From assembly GCA_018266215.1 (NCBI GenBank), contig JAFEAV010000005.1, positions 80,162-144,161 of the forward strand: a stretch of 64,000 nucleotides of DNA, written 5' to 3'. The position numbers and the translations under genes are program-made. Positions within the stretch are counted from its first letter, which is position 1. Every line of letters starts with the position of its first letter. Shown here one piece after another: positions 26,683-35,826 of this stretch. The notes under the pieces were generated by a model. The model was not told where the DNA came from and made no database searches. It worked only from the letters and a program-made list of their open reading frames with translations. The stretch is from Cyanobacteria bacterium SZAS LIN-3 (GTDB lineage: Bacteria > Cyanobacteriota > Vampirovibrionia > Obscuribacterales > Obscuribacteraceae).

Positions 26683-27732
26683 ATGACCGCAGACGATAGC
26701 CGCAGAAAAAGTCCCAAGCGCGGCGCCCGCCATTTTGATGATGGTCCGGAGCAAGACAAGCCCGAACGGGTTTCGTCGAAATCCCGCTCTTCAAAGTCCA
26801 GTAGTCCCGCTCCCCTGTTTAAGTCTAAAAAATATGATGAAGAGGGCTATGACGACTCGGATGTGGACTTTGATTGGGAAGGCTATGACGACTCGGACGA
26901 GGACGTGGAAAACCTCTTTGTCGGCGACCGCCGCTTCGAACTGGGCAAGGTCAATATGGCCGCGTTTTGGACTCTTACGGTACTGAGCATCCTTCTGGCT
27001 AACGCGCCCGGTGTCAGGACTGTACTGACGCCAGTCAATGAGTTTGTGACCATGGTGCACGAAACTTGTCACGCCGTAGTTGCTCTTTTGACTGGTGGGC
27101 AGCCGTCTTTGACGATTGTTGACGATGGCATGGGCCATGCCGGTCTGACGCAATTCAATGGTGGTTTCCTGTTTCTATCGGCCCAGGCCGGCTATCTGGG
27201 CACTGCGTTTTTTGGCTGCTTTCTCATTTTCCTGGGCCAATTTCACAAATATTCGCGCTACATATTGATGGCCATCGGCACAATGATCATTCTCAGTTCG
27301 CTGATTTTCATTACTCCGTCGATTTTTAGTTTCACCACCTGGTGGTCCGGCCTACTTAGCATGGCCTGGGGCCTGGCCATGGGCGTGACCCTCATTGTTA
27401 TGAGTCTCAAACTCAAGCCTGTGTGGGCCAACCTTGTGCTACTTTTCCTGGCGGTCCAGACAGCACTTTCATCAATAACGCTTGTCTGGTTTCTCCTCCC
27501 TCATTCGTTGGGCCTGGCCGGCAAGGGCTTTAGCGATGCCACAGTAATGCAGCAATACTTCCTAATACCTGCTCCTTTCTGGGCAGTTTCCTGGATCGTG
27601 ATGTCTATAGGAATGCTCCTTTTAACCATCAGATTTACCTATGGTCGGGCCGTTATTAGTCGCATAAAGATCAGGAAACATCGTCACGCCGATGAGGACA
27701 GTGACGAGGATTTCGATGAGGACGAGGAGTGA
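26683..27732 (+). CDS. M50B-like membrane metallopeptidase
   Basis: 349 residues from ATG 26683 (GGAGAAAA upstream). The long ORF upstream of this ATG is not supported. Residues 1-85 are charged and disordered with a repeated EGYDDSD unit. Then a membrane domain of about seven helices contains MVHETCHAVVALLTGG with the zinc-binding HExxH (His126, Glu127, His130), and AGYLGTAFFGCFLIF, as in the Peptidase M50B-like family. The C-terminus ends in an Asp/Glu-rich tail. Likely an intramembrane or membrane-near protease. It converges on the giant glycine-rich protein gene with a 16 nt gap. Confidence 0.8.
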   Translation: MTADDSRRKSPKRGARHFDDGPEQDKPERVSSKSRSSKSSSPAPLFKSKKYDEEGYDDSDVDFDWEGYDDSDEDVENLFVGDRRFELGKVNMAAFWTLTVLSILLANAPGVRTVLTPVNEFVTMVHETCHAVVALLTGGQPSLTIVDDGMGHAGLTQFNGGFLFLSAQAGYLGTAFFGCFLIFLGQFHKYSRYILMAIGTMIILSSLIFITPSIFSFTTWWSGLLSMAWGLAMGVTLIVMSLKLKPVWANLVLLFLAVQTALSSITLVWFLLPHSLGLAGKGFSDATVMQQYFLIPAPFWAVSWIVMSIGMLLLTIRFTYGRAVISRIKIRKHRHADEDSDEDFDEDEE

Positions 27733-27748
27733 GGCTCCTGATCTGTCG

Positions 27749-30700
27749 TTAGTGCGGAACCCCCGGTGTGCCGCTTGTACCATTCGAAATATTGATAGTC
27801 GGAGTCCCTGCACCTGTCGGTGTCACCGTCACCTTGCCGCCCTTACCGCCGGTGCCTGCCGCGCCGCCAGGGACGCCTGTAGTGCTGCCGGTGCCGGCAT
27901 CACCACCGTTGCCACCCTGTAAGCTATTGGCGAGAACCGTGCCGGTGACGGTCAGTGTGCCGCCGGTACCTGTCGTAAATTTGATCATGCCGCCGTTCCC
28001 TGTGTTGCCGCCGGAGCCACCCACGCCACCAACTCCGCCAACGCCTCCGCCGGCCGTGACTGCGCCGCCGTTTCCACCGGCTCCGCCAATGACGTTATTT
28101 ACAGCAAAGCTGTTCTGACCGCTCTGGGCCTGGGGAGCAGTATTGCAAATAATTGCCCCGGTACCGGTTGTGGTTATCGTGATCTTGCCGCCGTTCCCGG
28201 ACAATCCGGCAGCGCCTCCTGCGCCACCATTGCCGCCCTTGAGCCCGGCTACTCCGGCGTCGCCGCCGGTGCCACCGGCTCCGCCTGCGCCTCCGAAGCC
28301 GCCGTTAACACTGGTTGCGTCGGCTGTTATCTGGCCGCCGGCACCGGTTGAGATGGCTATCGTGCCGCCATTGCCGCCTTTTGCTCCGACAGCTCCTGCG
28401 CCACCGGCCCCGCCATTGGCCTTTGTGGCACCGGCAGCGGTGCCACCTTTGCCGCCTAAGCCTCCGGCGCCGCCGCCATACGTGCCGCCGCCGAAGCCAT
28501 CACCGCCGACTGCCGTTAAGTTGTTGGCTACGACGGTGCCGCTCTTAGACTGCACGGTTATCGAGCCGCCGTTGCCGCCTGAAACGGCATTCGACCCGGC
28601 GTTGCCGCCGGCGCCACCTGCTGCTGTGTTGTTGGTGCTGAAGGGTGGGAGCACCAGTCCGCCGCCGTTACCACCAGCTGCGTTGCCGCTGTTATAGCCG
28701 CCGTCGACACTGGCTGATCCGGACAAGTTGTTGATGGTGATATTGCCGCCGGCACTAAAAGTCATCTTGCCGCCTGCTCCCCCGGCACCGGCATTGCCGC
28801 TGGTGCCGCCGTTTCCACCAACTCCGGCAAAAGCCGCTCCGCCATTTCCGCCTGAACTTCCCTGGCCGAAGTTGTCGCCGCCTGTAGCGCTGAAGTCTGC
28901 GCCTGAGATTGTTGTCGCAGCTGTTATGGACAGTGTGCCGCCTGCTCCCGTGCCGAACTGCGTACCGCCTTTGCCTCCTGCGCCTCCGCCCTTGCCGCCG
29001 GTACCACCGTTGCCGCCGGAGCCGGAATAGCCGTTTTCAAATCCGGCATCTACAAACAACTGGCTGGCCTGCACTGAGCCGCCAACAACTGGGCCCGAGG
29101 TAGTTGATGTGGCTGATATGGCAATTGTGCCGCCTTTGCCGGTGCCACCACCAGTGCCACCGTCACCACCTTTAGCTCCGGCGGCGCTGGTGGCGGTAAT
29201 TTTGCTTGCGTCAACCGAGGCGCCGCCGTTACCGCCGTTTCCACCGCCGCTGTTTTGGGTGCCTCCGCTGGCGTCAATATTGATTACGCTGACCGAGCCG
29301 ATTTTGGCGGTAATTGTAACTTTGCCGCCATTACCAGATGTATTGCCGGAGCCGCCTTTGCCTCCCACGCCATAGTTACCGTTGCCGCCGTTGGCGCTGG
29401 AATTCTGGGCGCCGGTGCTGCCCTGGGCCGAGAGTCCATTCAGTGCGACTATGGAAGAAGGTGCTGAACTGGTGCCGGTCGCGGTCAGGGTGATTGTGCC
29501 ACCGGAGGCACCGCCTACGCCCTTGCCGCCGTTACCGCCGTTTCCTCCCGTTGGACCTTTACCGGCCGTTCCGCCATTGCCGCCGACTCCCGTATCGCTC
29601 GCCGTAGCATCGACGGCGCTGGCTTTTGTGATGGTTAGAATACCGCTGCTGGTGGCGGTAAATTTACCCCCTGCTCCCGGCGCTCCGGCGTTGCCGCCAT
29701 TACCGCCGTTGCCGGCGACGCTTCCGTCGCCGCCCGTGCCTCCAACACCGCCGAAGCCAGTAGTTTTTGATCCCGAGGCATCGAAGCTGCCTACTGTCAG
29801 TGTGGCTCCACCGCTAGTGACCGTTATCACACCACCTGCTGCACCGGCCCCGCCGTTACCGGCATTGCCGCCATTGCCACCGTTTGTGGTGCCCGTGTTT
29901 CCATCGCCGCCCTTGCCGGAGTCACCTGCGTTGGAAGCTAATGCCGACAAAACATCGACACTGAGACTGCCTCCACCTGAGTTTATAGATACTGTCCCTC
30001 CGGCTGTGGCTTTGGCGCCATTGCCGCCGACGCCACCATTACCGCCCGTCCCGAAGAAACCTGAGCCGCCCTGACCGCCAGGGGCTCCGGCGCCGGCTCC
30101 CAGTGAGCTTGTCGCAGCATCTGCCGAGATCGAGCCGAGCAGACTGATATTGCCGCCATTGGAGTTGATTATGACTGCTCCGGCTTTGCCCACGACTGCT
30201 CCCATTCCACCAGCGCCGCCGCTCGCGCCCTTGGCCCCCTGGCCGCCTTTGCCTCCCACGCCACCGCTGCCGGCGGTGTCACTGTCGGCCTGGATAGTGG
30301 GGGTGATAAGGGCTGCACTGCTTATCGATCCGCCTGGCGTAGAGCCAACCTTGGCCGTGGTGATAGTGATTTTACCTGCCGCACCGGAAGCGCCACCGGC
30401 TCCTCCAGCTCCGCCGACCCCGGCTGTGCCCGAGCTGCCTGCGTTGCCCCCATCGTTGCCATCTCCACCATCAGTTGCCTGACCGCCCAGGGCAAATATA
30501 TTGATATTTTTGGTTGCACCGATGGTTATCGCTCCGGTTGCCGCACTGATGGTTACAGAGCTGGAGTTGCCGCCCAGCGCGCCGGCCGCCCCTGCCCCAC
30601 CTTTGCCTCCGTTACCCGCAGAAGCACCGCCGTTTCCACCTTTACTGGACGTGCCGGCAGTAAGTCCACTGCCGCCGAGAGAAGCCACGCTGCCATCAAG

Positions 30701-33700
30701 GGTGATACTGCCTGCCGCATTTGTTGATATGGTTACCGCCGAGCTGTTGCCGCCTTTACCACCTTTTCCGCCGATGCCGCCTGCTCCACCGTCGCCGGTG
30801 GCTGCGCCGCCATTGCCGGAAGCTCCGGCGTTACCGCCGCCTCCTCCATTGCCGGCCAGAGACTGGACATTGCCCGTCATCGAGATGTCTGCTCCGTTTT
30901 TACTTGTGATCAGGACGGCACCGCTATTGCCACCGGCGCTTCCTGCGCCGCCTGCACCGGCGGCGCCACCAGTGGCGAAAGTCTTGGCTGCTTCGTCGGC
31001 ACCGGCACCACCTGTGCCGCCGACGTTTCCGAAACCACCTGATGAGGAGATATCGGCGATATGTCCGGCTCCCACGCCGATGCTGCCTGTTGTTGAAGTA
31101 AGGGTGACGATACCGCTTGAGCCACCGGCCCCGGCGTTGCCGCCACTGCCCCCGGCTCCGCCTTTGCCGTCAGTGGCTAAGCCCCCGTCGTTGCCGTCGT
31201 TGCCTTTGCCGCCATTACCACCCTGAGAATTGATCGTCGTGTTCTGGGCGAAGCCTAAAATGATTGCTTTGCCTGCTGTCCCATCCTGGGCGCTGAGTGT
31301 GATATTAGAGCCATTGCCGCCGGCCCCGCCTGCTCCACCGCTGCCGCCGATACCGCCGTTGCCCGATGTTGAGCCGCCGGTGCCTCCGATGGAGGACGTG
31401 CCGCCGGCACCACCCTGACCGCCAACTGATTGTATGTTGTTATTGAGCTGGATTTGTCCGACTCCGGTAGTGGAGACCAGTATGACGCCGCCTTTGCCCC
31501 CGACACCGCCGGCGCCACCACTGCCGCCATTGCCGCCATTATCAGTGCTGCCCGCCGCGCTGGAGCCGGCCGCCCCGGCACCACCTGCACCTCCTGTCCC
31601 ACCTTGAGAGACAAGGTCAGAGAAAATTGCAGCGTTACCGGTCGACGAGATCATGTTGATTGTGCCGCCTGCTCCGGCAGCGCCACCTGCACCGCCCGAG
31701 CCACCATTGCCTTTGGCTTTGGCCGCGCCGCCGTCCTGGCCGGCACCGCCGTCGCCGCCCATGCTCATGATATTGCCATGGATCTGCAGGTCGCCGCTGC
31801 CTGAGGTAAACGATATATTGCCGCCATTGCCGCCGGCTTGACCGGTGCTGCCGTTTTTGCCCGGCTGGGCGGCCGATGCTGTTGCTCCCGTTTTGCCATT
31901 GGCGGTAAGTCCGGCGCCTTCAATATCTATGCTTTCGCCCTGGACGGTGACGTTACCTCCTGCCGCGCCGGCAATAAATGCATTGGTAGACGATTGCCCC
32001 GAGCTCTTGTTGTTTATCAGTACGGCACCGGCGGTGGCCAGGTTGATATAGCCACCACCGGTGTTGAGGTTGCCCGTCGAGATATCACCGCCGAGCAAGG
32101 CACCGGTTTTAAATGAACCACTGCCGATTGCTCCCGAGGGCAGGAATGTGACGGTTCCAGATGGCTGAGCGTTGGTCATCGTGATCGCACCGCCGCCCAA
32201 GCCTGTAGCGCTTATGTTACCCGTGGTTATGCCGTTGACGGCACCACCGGAGATGATCGTGACGTTGCCGGCGGCAGCCGACACCGAGGAGGTGTTTATG
32301 GTTGATCCCGCTCCTGAGGTAGGCAGGGTGACATCACCGGCATTTGTGCCTCCGGCAAAGGCCACCATCAGTACATTACCGCCCGGTCCGGTGTTGCCGC
32401 TGGTATCAATGGAGACGATAGGATTTGATCCGCCCCCCGTCAGGTCTATACTACCGCCGGTGGCGCTGGCTCCTTTGACTACGACATTGCCTGTAGCGCC
32501 TGAGCTGTTCACGTTTGGTGTGAAGTCAGCTCCGGCAATTAGATTGAGCTCTCCTCCGCCGGTGCCGGCCAGGGTAACGAGGCCGTTATTGCCGGCGGCA
32601 CTGATAATGTTTCCGCCTGCGATGAGGGTCAGTGGCGTGCCTGCGGAACCGCTTATCGTGTTATTGATGAAGATGTCGCTGGTATTGGTGATGGTGGGAT
32701 CGCCGGAAGCGTCAATTTTGCCCAGATTAAGACTGCTGGAGTCGGCGTTTATATGGATGCAATTGCCGCTGGCGTTGATGACACCGTTCACCTGACCAAA
32801 CAACGTAGTGATGTTGCCTGTGCCGCTGCTCAAGTTGACCTGTTGCGATATCAAGTTGGCGCCGATGACGTTTACATCGGCGTTGTTCGCCGCAAAATTG
32901 ATATTGCCGTTTGTGGCCTGCCATGTGCCGCCGCCGCTTACGTTCAAGGCACCGCCACTGGTGGCGTTGATATTGCCGCTTCCGGCCGCCAGTGAACCTG
33001 TATTGTTTATCACCCCGGCATTGATGTTCAAATTGTGGGCACTGCTGATGGAGCCGCTGTTATTCAGGGCGCCGGCAACATTCAATACAAGGTCGGCGCC
33101 AAATAGCGACCCGCCGGTGTATGAGCTTACGGAGCCGCCGTAGGCGTTGTAAAAGTTGGCGGAGTTTATGCTGTCTGTGTTGCCGGCGCTTCCCGAGGCT
33201 GTCAGCACGGTCCCGTAGTTGGTGATTTTGCCGCTGACATTGAGGGCGCTCATATTGTCTATGACCTGCACGCCCCGGGCGATGGTCAGAGATGAAATCG
33301 CTCCCCCCGCGGATCCGTCCAGGAAGGAAACGAGCTTGTTGTCCAGATTGATTGAGCCGCCGGTGGCGGTGCCCCGGTTGCCGATCTGAATTGTTTGCAT
33401 GCCGTCGGTCAGGACCTGGGCCACGGCTATCGCTTCGGCTGCCGTCAGTCTGGTATTGAGATGCACCACTTCCTGTCGGCCGCCGACATCGATAGTGAGA
33501 TTGCTGAAGTTGCCCAGATTACCGGCCAGGAAATTTTGCTGAGCCGAGGTGAGATTGAGATTGACTCCGGCAGCGCTGCTTGGATTCGTTGCGCCGACGG
33601 CATGCTGGTGAGGGTGCAGAAACATTTTCAATGCCTCGGGCACCGAATGCACCTGATTTGAGCTTTGATTGCTCTGGTTGAAGTGGTTTGACTGGAAACT

Positions 33701-33907
33701 GTTGTGACCGGCGCTCGTGGTAAATGCGCTGTTATGCGAAGCAGGTGCAAAAGCCGCGTGGGCGGCCCAGCCTCCGGCTGGAGTCGGGACATTCGCTCTG
33801 GCTGAAGGAGATGAGAGCGGTAGTGTTGAGGCCAGTAAGAGGGCCAGGCTGACCGCCCGCATTTTGAGGCCGCGCTGGGCTACACCTGACACAGAAACAT
33901 TGGTCAT
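27749..33907 (-). CDS. Giant secreted glycine-rich (PGRS-like) beta-helical protein
   Basis: 2052 residues from ATG 33907, which has GGAG about 9 nt upstream; an in-frame GTG at 33916 is too close to that site. Signal peptide: MRAVSLALLLASTLPLSS with a SARA-N type cleavage. Residues ~55-100 are Gln/Asn/His-rich. Residues ~110-620 look like a filamentous-haemagglutinin-type beta helix (LNNSGSISSAHNLNI, GNINATSGGALNVSG). Residues ~640-2020 alternate GGxGGxGG tracts with short beta segments such as VTISTNAAGSITLDG, repeating about every 60-75 residues. No cell-wall, autotransporter or lipid anchor is seen at the C-terminus. Likely a surface or matrix fibre; no catalytic domain. Confidence 0.85.
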   Translation of the reverse strand: MTNVSVSGVAQRGLKMRAVSLALLLASTLPLSSPSARANVPTPAGGWAAHAAFAPASHNSAFTTSAGHNSFQSNHFNQSNQSSNQVHSVPEALKMFLHPHQHAVGATNPSSAAGVNLNLTSAQQNFLAGNLGNFSNLTIDVGGRQEVVHLNTRLTAAEAIAVAQVLTDGMQTIQIGNRGTATGGSINLDNKLVSFLDGSAGGAISSLTIARGVQVIDNMSALNVSGKITNYGTVLTASGSAGNTDSINSANFYNAYGGSVSSYTGGSLFGADLVLNVAGALNNSGSISSAHNLNINAGVINNTGSLAAGSGNINATSGGALNVSGGGTWQATNGNINFAANNADVNVIGANLISQQVNLSSGTGNITTLFGQVNGVINASGNCIHINADSSSLNLGKIDASGDPTITNTSDIFINNTISGSAGTPLTLIAGGNIISAAGNNGLVTLAGTGGGELNLIAGADFTPNVNSSGATGNVVVKGASATGGSIDLTGGGSNPIVSIDTSGNTGPGGNVLMVAFAGGTNAGDVTLPTSGAGSTINTSSVSAAAGNVTIISGGAVNGITTGNISATGLGGGAITMTNAQPSGTVTFLPSGAIGSGSFKTGALLGGDISTGNLNTGGGYINLATAGAVLINNKSSGQSSTNAFIAGAAGGNVTVQGESIDIEGAGLTANGKTGATASAAQPGKNGSTGQAGGNGGNISFTSGSGDLQIHGNIMSMGGDGGAGQDGGAAKAKGNGGSGGAGGAAGAGGTINMISSTGNAAIFSDLVSQGGTGGAGGAGAAGSSAAGSTDNGGNGGSGGAGGVGGKGGVILVSTTGVGQIQLNNNIQSVGGQGGAGGTSSIGGTGGSTSGNGGIGGSGGAGGAGGNGSNITLSAQDGTAGKAIILGFAQNTTINSQGGNGGKGNDGNDGGLATDGKGGAGGSGGNAGAGGSSGIVTLTSTTGSIGVGAGHIADISSSGGFGNVGGTGGAGADEAAKTFATGGAAGAGGAGSAGGNSGAVLITSKNGADISMTGNVQSLAGNGGGGGNAGASGNGGAATGDGGAGGIGGKGGKGGNSSAVTISTNAAGSITLDGSVASLGGSGLTAGTSSKGGNGGASAGNGGKGGAGAAGALGGNSSSVTISAATGAITIGATKNINIFALGGQATDGGDGNDGGNAGSSGTAGVGGAGGAGGASGAAGKITITTAKVGSTPGGSISSAALITPTIQADSDTAGSGGVGGKGGQGAKGASGGAGGMGAVVGKAGAVIINSNGGNISLLGSISADAATSSLGAGAGAPGGQGGSGFFGTGGNGGVGGNGAKATAGGTVSINSGGGSLSVDVLSALASNAGDSGKGGDGNTGTTNGGNGGNAGNGGAGAAGGVITVTSGGATLTVGSFDASGSKTTGFGGVGGTGGDGSVAGNGGNGGNAGAPGAGGKFTATSSGILTITKASAVDATASDTGVGGNGGTAGKGPTGGNGGNGGKGVGGASGGTITLTATGTSSAPSSIVALNGLSAQGSTGAQNSSANGGNGNYGVGGKGGSGNTSGNGGKVTITAKIGSVSVINIDASGGTQNSGGGNGGNGGASVDASKITATSAAGAKGGDGGTGGGTGKGGTIAISATSTTSGPVVGGSVQASQLFVDAGFENGYSGSGGNGGTGGKGGGAGGKGGTQFGTGAGGTLSITAATTISGADFSATGGDNFGQGSSGGNGGAAFAGVGGNGGTSGNAGAGGAGGKMTFSAGGNITINNLSGSASVDGGYNSGNAAGGNGGGLVLPPFSTNNTAAGGAGGNAGSNAVSGGNGGSITVQSKSGTVVANNLTAVGGDGFGGGTYGGGAGGLGGKGGTAAGATKANGGAGGAGAVGAKGGNGGTIAISTGAGGQITADATSVNGGFGGAGGAGGTGGDAGVAGLKGGNGGAGGAAGLSGNGGKITITTTGTGAIICNTAPQAQSGQNSFAVNNVIGGAGGNGGAVTAGGGVGGVGGVGGSGGNTGNGGMIKFTTGTGGTLTVTGTVLANSLQGGNGGDAGTGSTTGVPGGAAGTGGKGGKVTVTPTGAGTPTINISNGTSGTPGVPH

Positions 33908-34127
33908 TCTACTCACTCCATGGGTGTGGTTGTACGCGGACGAGGGTTTCCCTGACCGGTCCTATCGCCACATTGGCGTGAGGCCAGAATTGAACGTACC
34001 ATCATATCTGTTTTACGAAAATGCCGGCAAAATACGACTACTGTCCAGGCGATAAAATGGCCTGGATAGCAGCACCGGCAGTGCATGTTTGCATGCTTAG
34101 AATTATCTAAATTTGTTGCGTGATCTT

Positions 34128-35681
34128 TTAATCAGACAGCTGCTTCTTATCTACTTTGCCTGATGACGTTTTGGGCAGCGGTTTGTTGGCTGGGCAAAAC
34201 TCCCATTCCATCGGGCGCAACTCACGTTTGAGATGTTCATTGCAGAAGTTTTTCATTTCTTCTTTCAGAGCTTTTTTGGCCTCGGCTCTGCTGGCTTCGT
34301 CACCGTTCAATTTGTCTGACCATTCGCCTTCGTTTATGACGATGACGGCTTTAACCATTTGTCCCAGTCGGGAATGGGGCACACCGACAACGGCGATTTC
34401 CTTGACCAGGGGCTCTTTGCGCAGCGAGTCTTCGACTTCGGAGGGAAATACTTTATTGCCTGCGACGATGATCATTTCCTTGGCTCGTCCGGCAATATAC
34501 AGATAGCCGTCCTTCATGTAACCGTAGTCGCCGGTTTTGTAGCGGTGGTGTTCCAGGACATCTTTTGTCGATTCCGGATTGTCCACGTAGCCCTTCATTA
34601 AGATCGGCCCGCAGATTACGATTTCACCCTGCTCGCCGTCGGGCAGCACCTTGCCGTTGGGGTCACGAATTTCTATCGTGGTGGAAGGGGCAATCTTGCC
34701 GACTGATTCCACCGGTCCGTCGATATTGACGGCGATGATTTTTGATTCGGTGGAGCCGTAGCCATTGTTCAGTCTCTTGCCGAAGCGCTTCTCAAAATCG
34801 CTGGCCAGAGAAAGCGGCAGCGGAGCTCCTCCTACGAGGATTACTCTGGCATTGCTCATGTCCACCGAGCCTTCCGGCATAGCCGTCAGGGCACCATATA
34901 TGGTGGGCACGCCGACAAGAATCTCCGGTTTGTGCAGGTTGATGGCTTTGACTATGCCCGGTATCGACAGCTCGGCAAAGAGCACGGTGCCCTTGACCAG
35001 CAGCACGGCAAGCATTACTTCCAGGCCCAGTACGTGGCTCACCGGCACGGGTATGAGCGCTTTCTGCACGTCTTTGATCTGTGCCATTTCGGCCAGTTCG
35101 TGGATATTAATGACGAGGGTTTCCAGATCATGCTCGGCGCCTTTGGGGGTGCCGGTCGTGCCCGAGGTAAGGATAAGAAAAGCCGGGTTGCTCAGATCTT
35201 GGAAGGCCGTAAGCGGTCTTTCTTTTTTGTCGGCGGCAAAACTTTCCAGCTGGGTCAAGCAGCGGAGAGATACGGTGGAGCCCTTGAGTTCGCTTTCTAA
35301 AGTCTCTATATCTTTGATGCCGGGCTTATAGACGATGGCCAGTTTGCAACGCAGCTTCTTTGCGACGTTGGCCATCTCGGCAACCGTCATACGAAAATCA
35401 ACAGGCACCGCCATGGCACCCAGTCTCCAGCTGGCGATAATCACCGCCGCCAGTTCCGGCATGTTGGGGGCCGTCATCACAACCCGGTCGCCGGCTTTGA
35501 CCCCGGCACTTTCAAGCATGGTTATGGCTTTGAGAATAAGCTCGTTGTACTGCGGACGGGTGACGATACGCTCCTTGCCCTCGCCCAGCATTTGAATGAA
35601 TGCCGGATTGTCAAGCTCGCCCTGCGCTGGCTCCAGCAATATGCGCAGGTTGGTGGCTGTCGTCGGTGTCTGGACTGTCAT
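34128..35681 (-). CDS. Class I AMP-forming acyl-CoA synthetase
   Basis: 517 residues of the ANL superfamily. Core motifs in order: ILTSGTTGTPKGAEHD (A3), LNNGYGSTESK (A5), YKTGDYGYMKDGYLYIAGRAKEMI is split over A7-A8 (KTGDYGY and GRAKEMIIVAGNKVFP), and PKTSSGKVDKKQL (A10, with the acyl-adenylating Lys). Activates a carboxylic acid, probably a fatty acid, to its CoA thioester through an acyl-AMP. No signal peptide. It is monocistronic and divergent from the RNase J-like gene. Substrate chain length cannot be read from sequence. Confidence 0.88.
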   Translation of the reverse strand: MTVQTPTTATNLRILLEPAQGELDNPAFIQMLGEGKERIVTRPQYNELILKAITMLESAGVKAGDRVVMTAPNMPELAAVIIASWRLGAMAVPVDFRMTVAEMANVAKKLRCKLAIVYKPGIKDIETLESELKGSTVSLRCLTQLESFAADKKERPLTAFQDLSNPAFLILTSGTTGTPKGAEHDLETLVINIHELAEMAQIKDVQKALIPVPVSHVLGLEVMLAVLLVKGTVLFAELSIPGIVKAINLHKPEILVGVPTIYGALTAMPEGSVDMSNARVILVGGAPLPLSLASDFEKRFGKRLNNGYGSTESKIIAVNIDGPVESVGKIAPSTTIEIRDPNGKVLPDGEQGEIVICGPILMKGYVDNPESTKDVLEHHRYKTGDYGYMKDGYLYIAGRAKEMIIVAGNKVFPSEVEDSLRKEPLVKEIAVVGVPHSRLGQMVKAVIVINEGEWSDKLNGDEASRAEAKKALKEEMKNFCNEHLKRELRPMEWEFCPANKPLPKTSSGKVDKKQLSD

Positions 35682-35826
35682 ATACCCTCACAAAATGAGT
35701 TTTTCGATCTGTCGATGCCCCTGAGAGAGGCTATGCTTTCATTGTGTCACCGGGGCCGGGCGCTCGGAGTTTTTGCCCGACAGCTCTAAAATTGTTTGTT
35801 TGTTGATCGTAGTATAAGGTTTTTGC

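Noticed and set aside
26493..26759. Minus-strand 88-codon ORF with CPRCGHN motif
   Set aside because: Its start lies inside the M50B-like gene on the other strand, there is no ribosome site and no wider match. It may be a scrap of the decayed antitoxin locus, but I cannot support it as a gene.
27768..32795. Long plus-strand ORFs rich in PPLPPAPPAPP
   Set aside because: They are the antisense shadow of the glycine-rich repeat gene on the minus strand (GGx codons read backwards as proline codons). No ribosome sites and no domain signals.
27749..33907. GG-rich repeats as a sign of mycobacterial PE_PGRS origin
   Set aside because: There is no PE domain; the front end is FHA-like with a Sec signal, and the neighbours are not actinobacterial. 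The similarity is in composition only.
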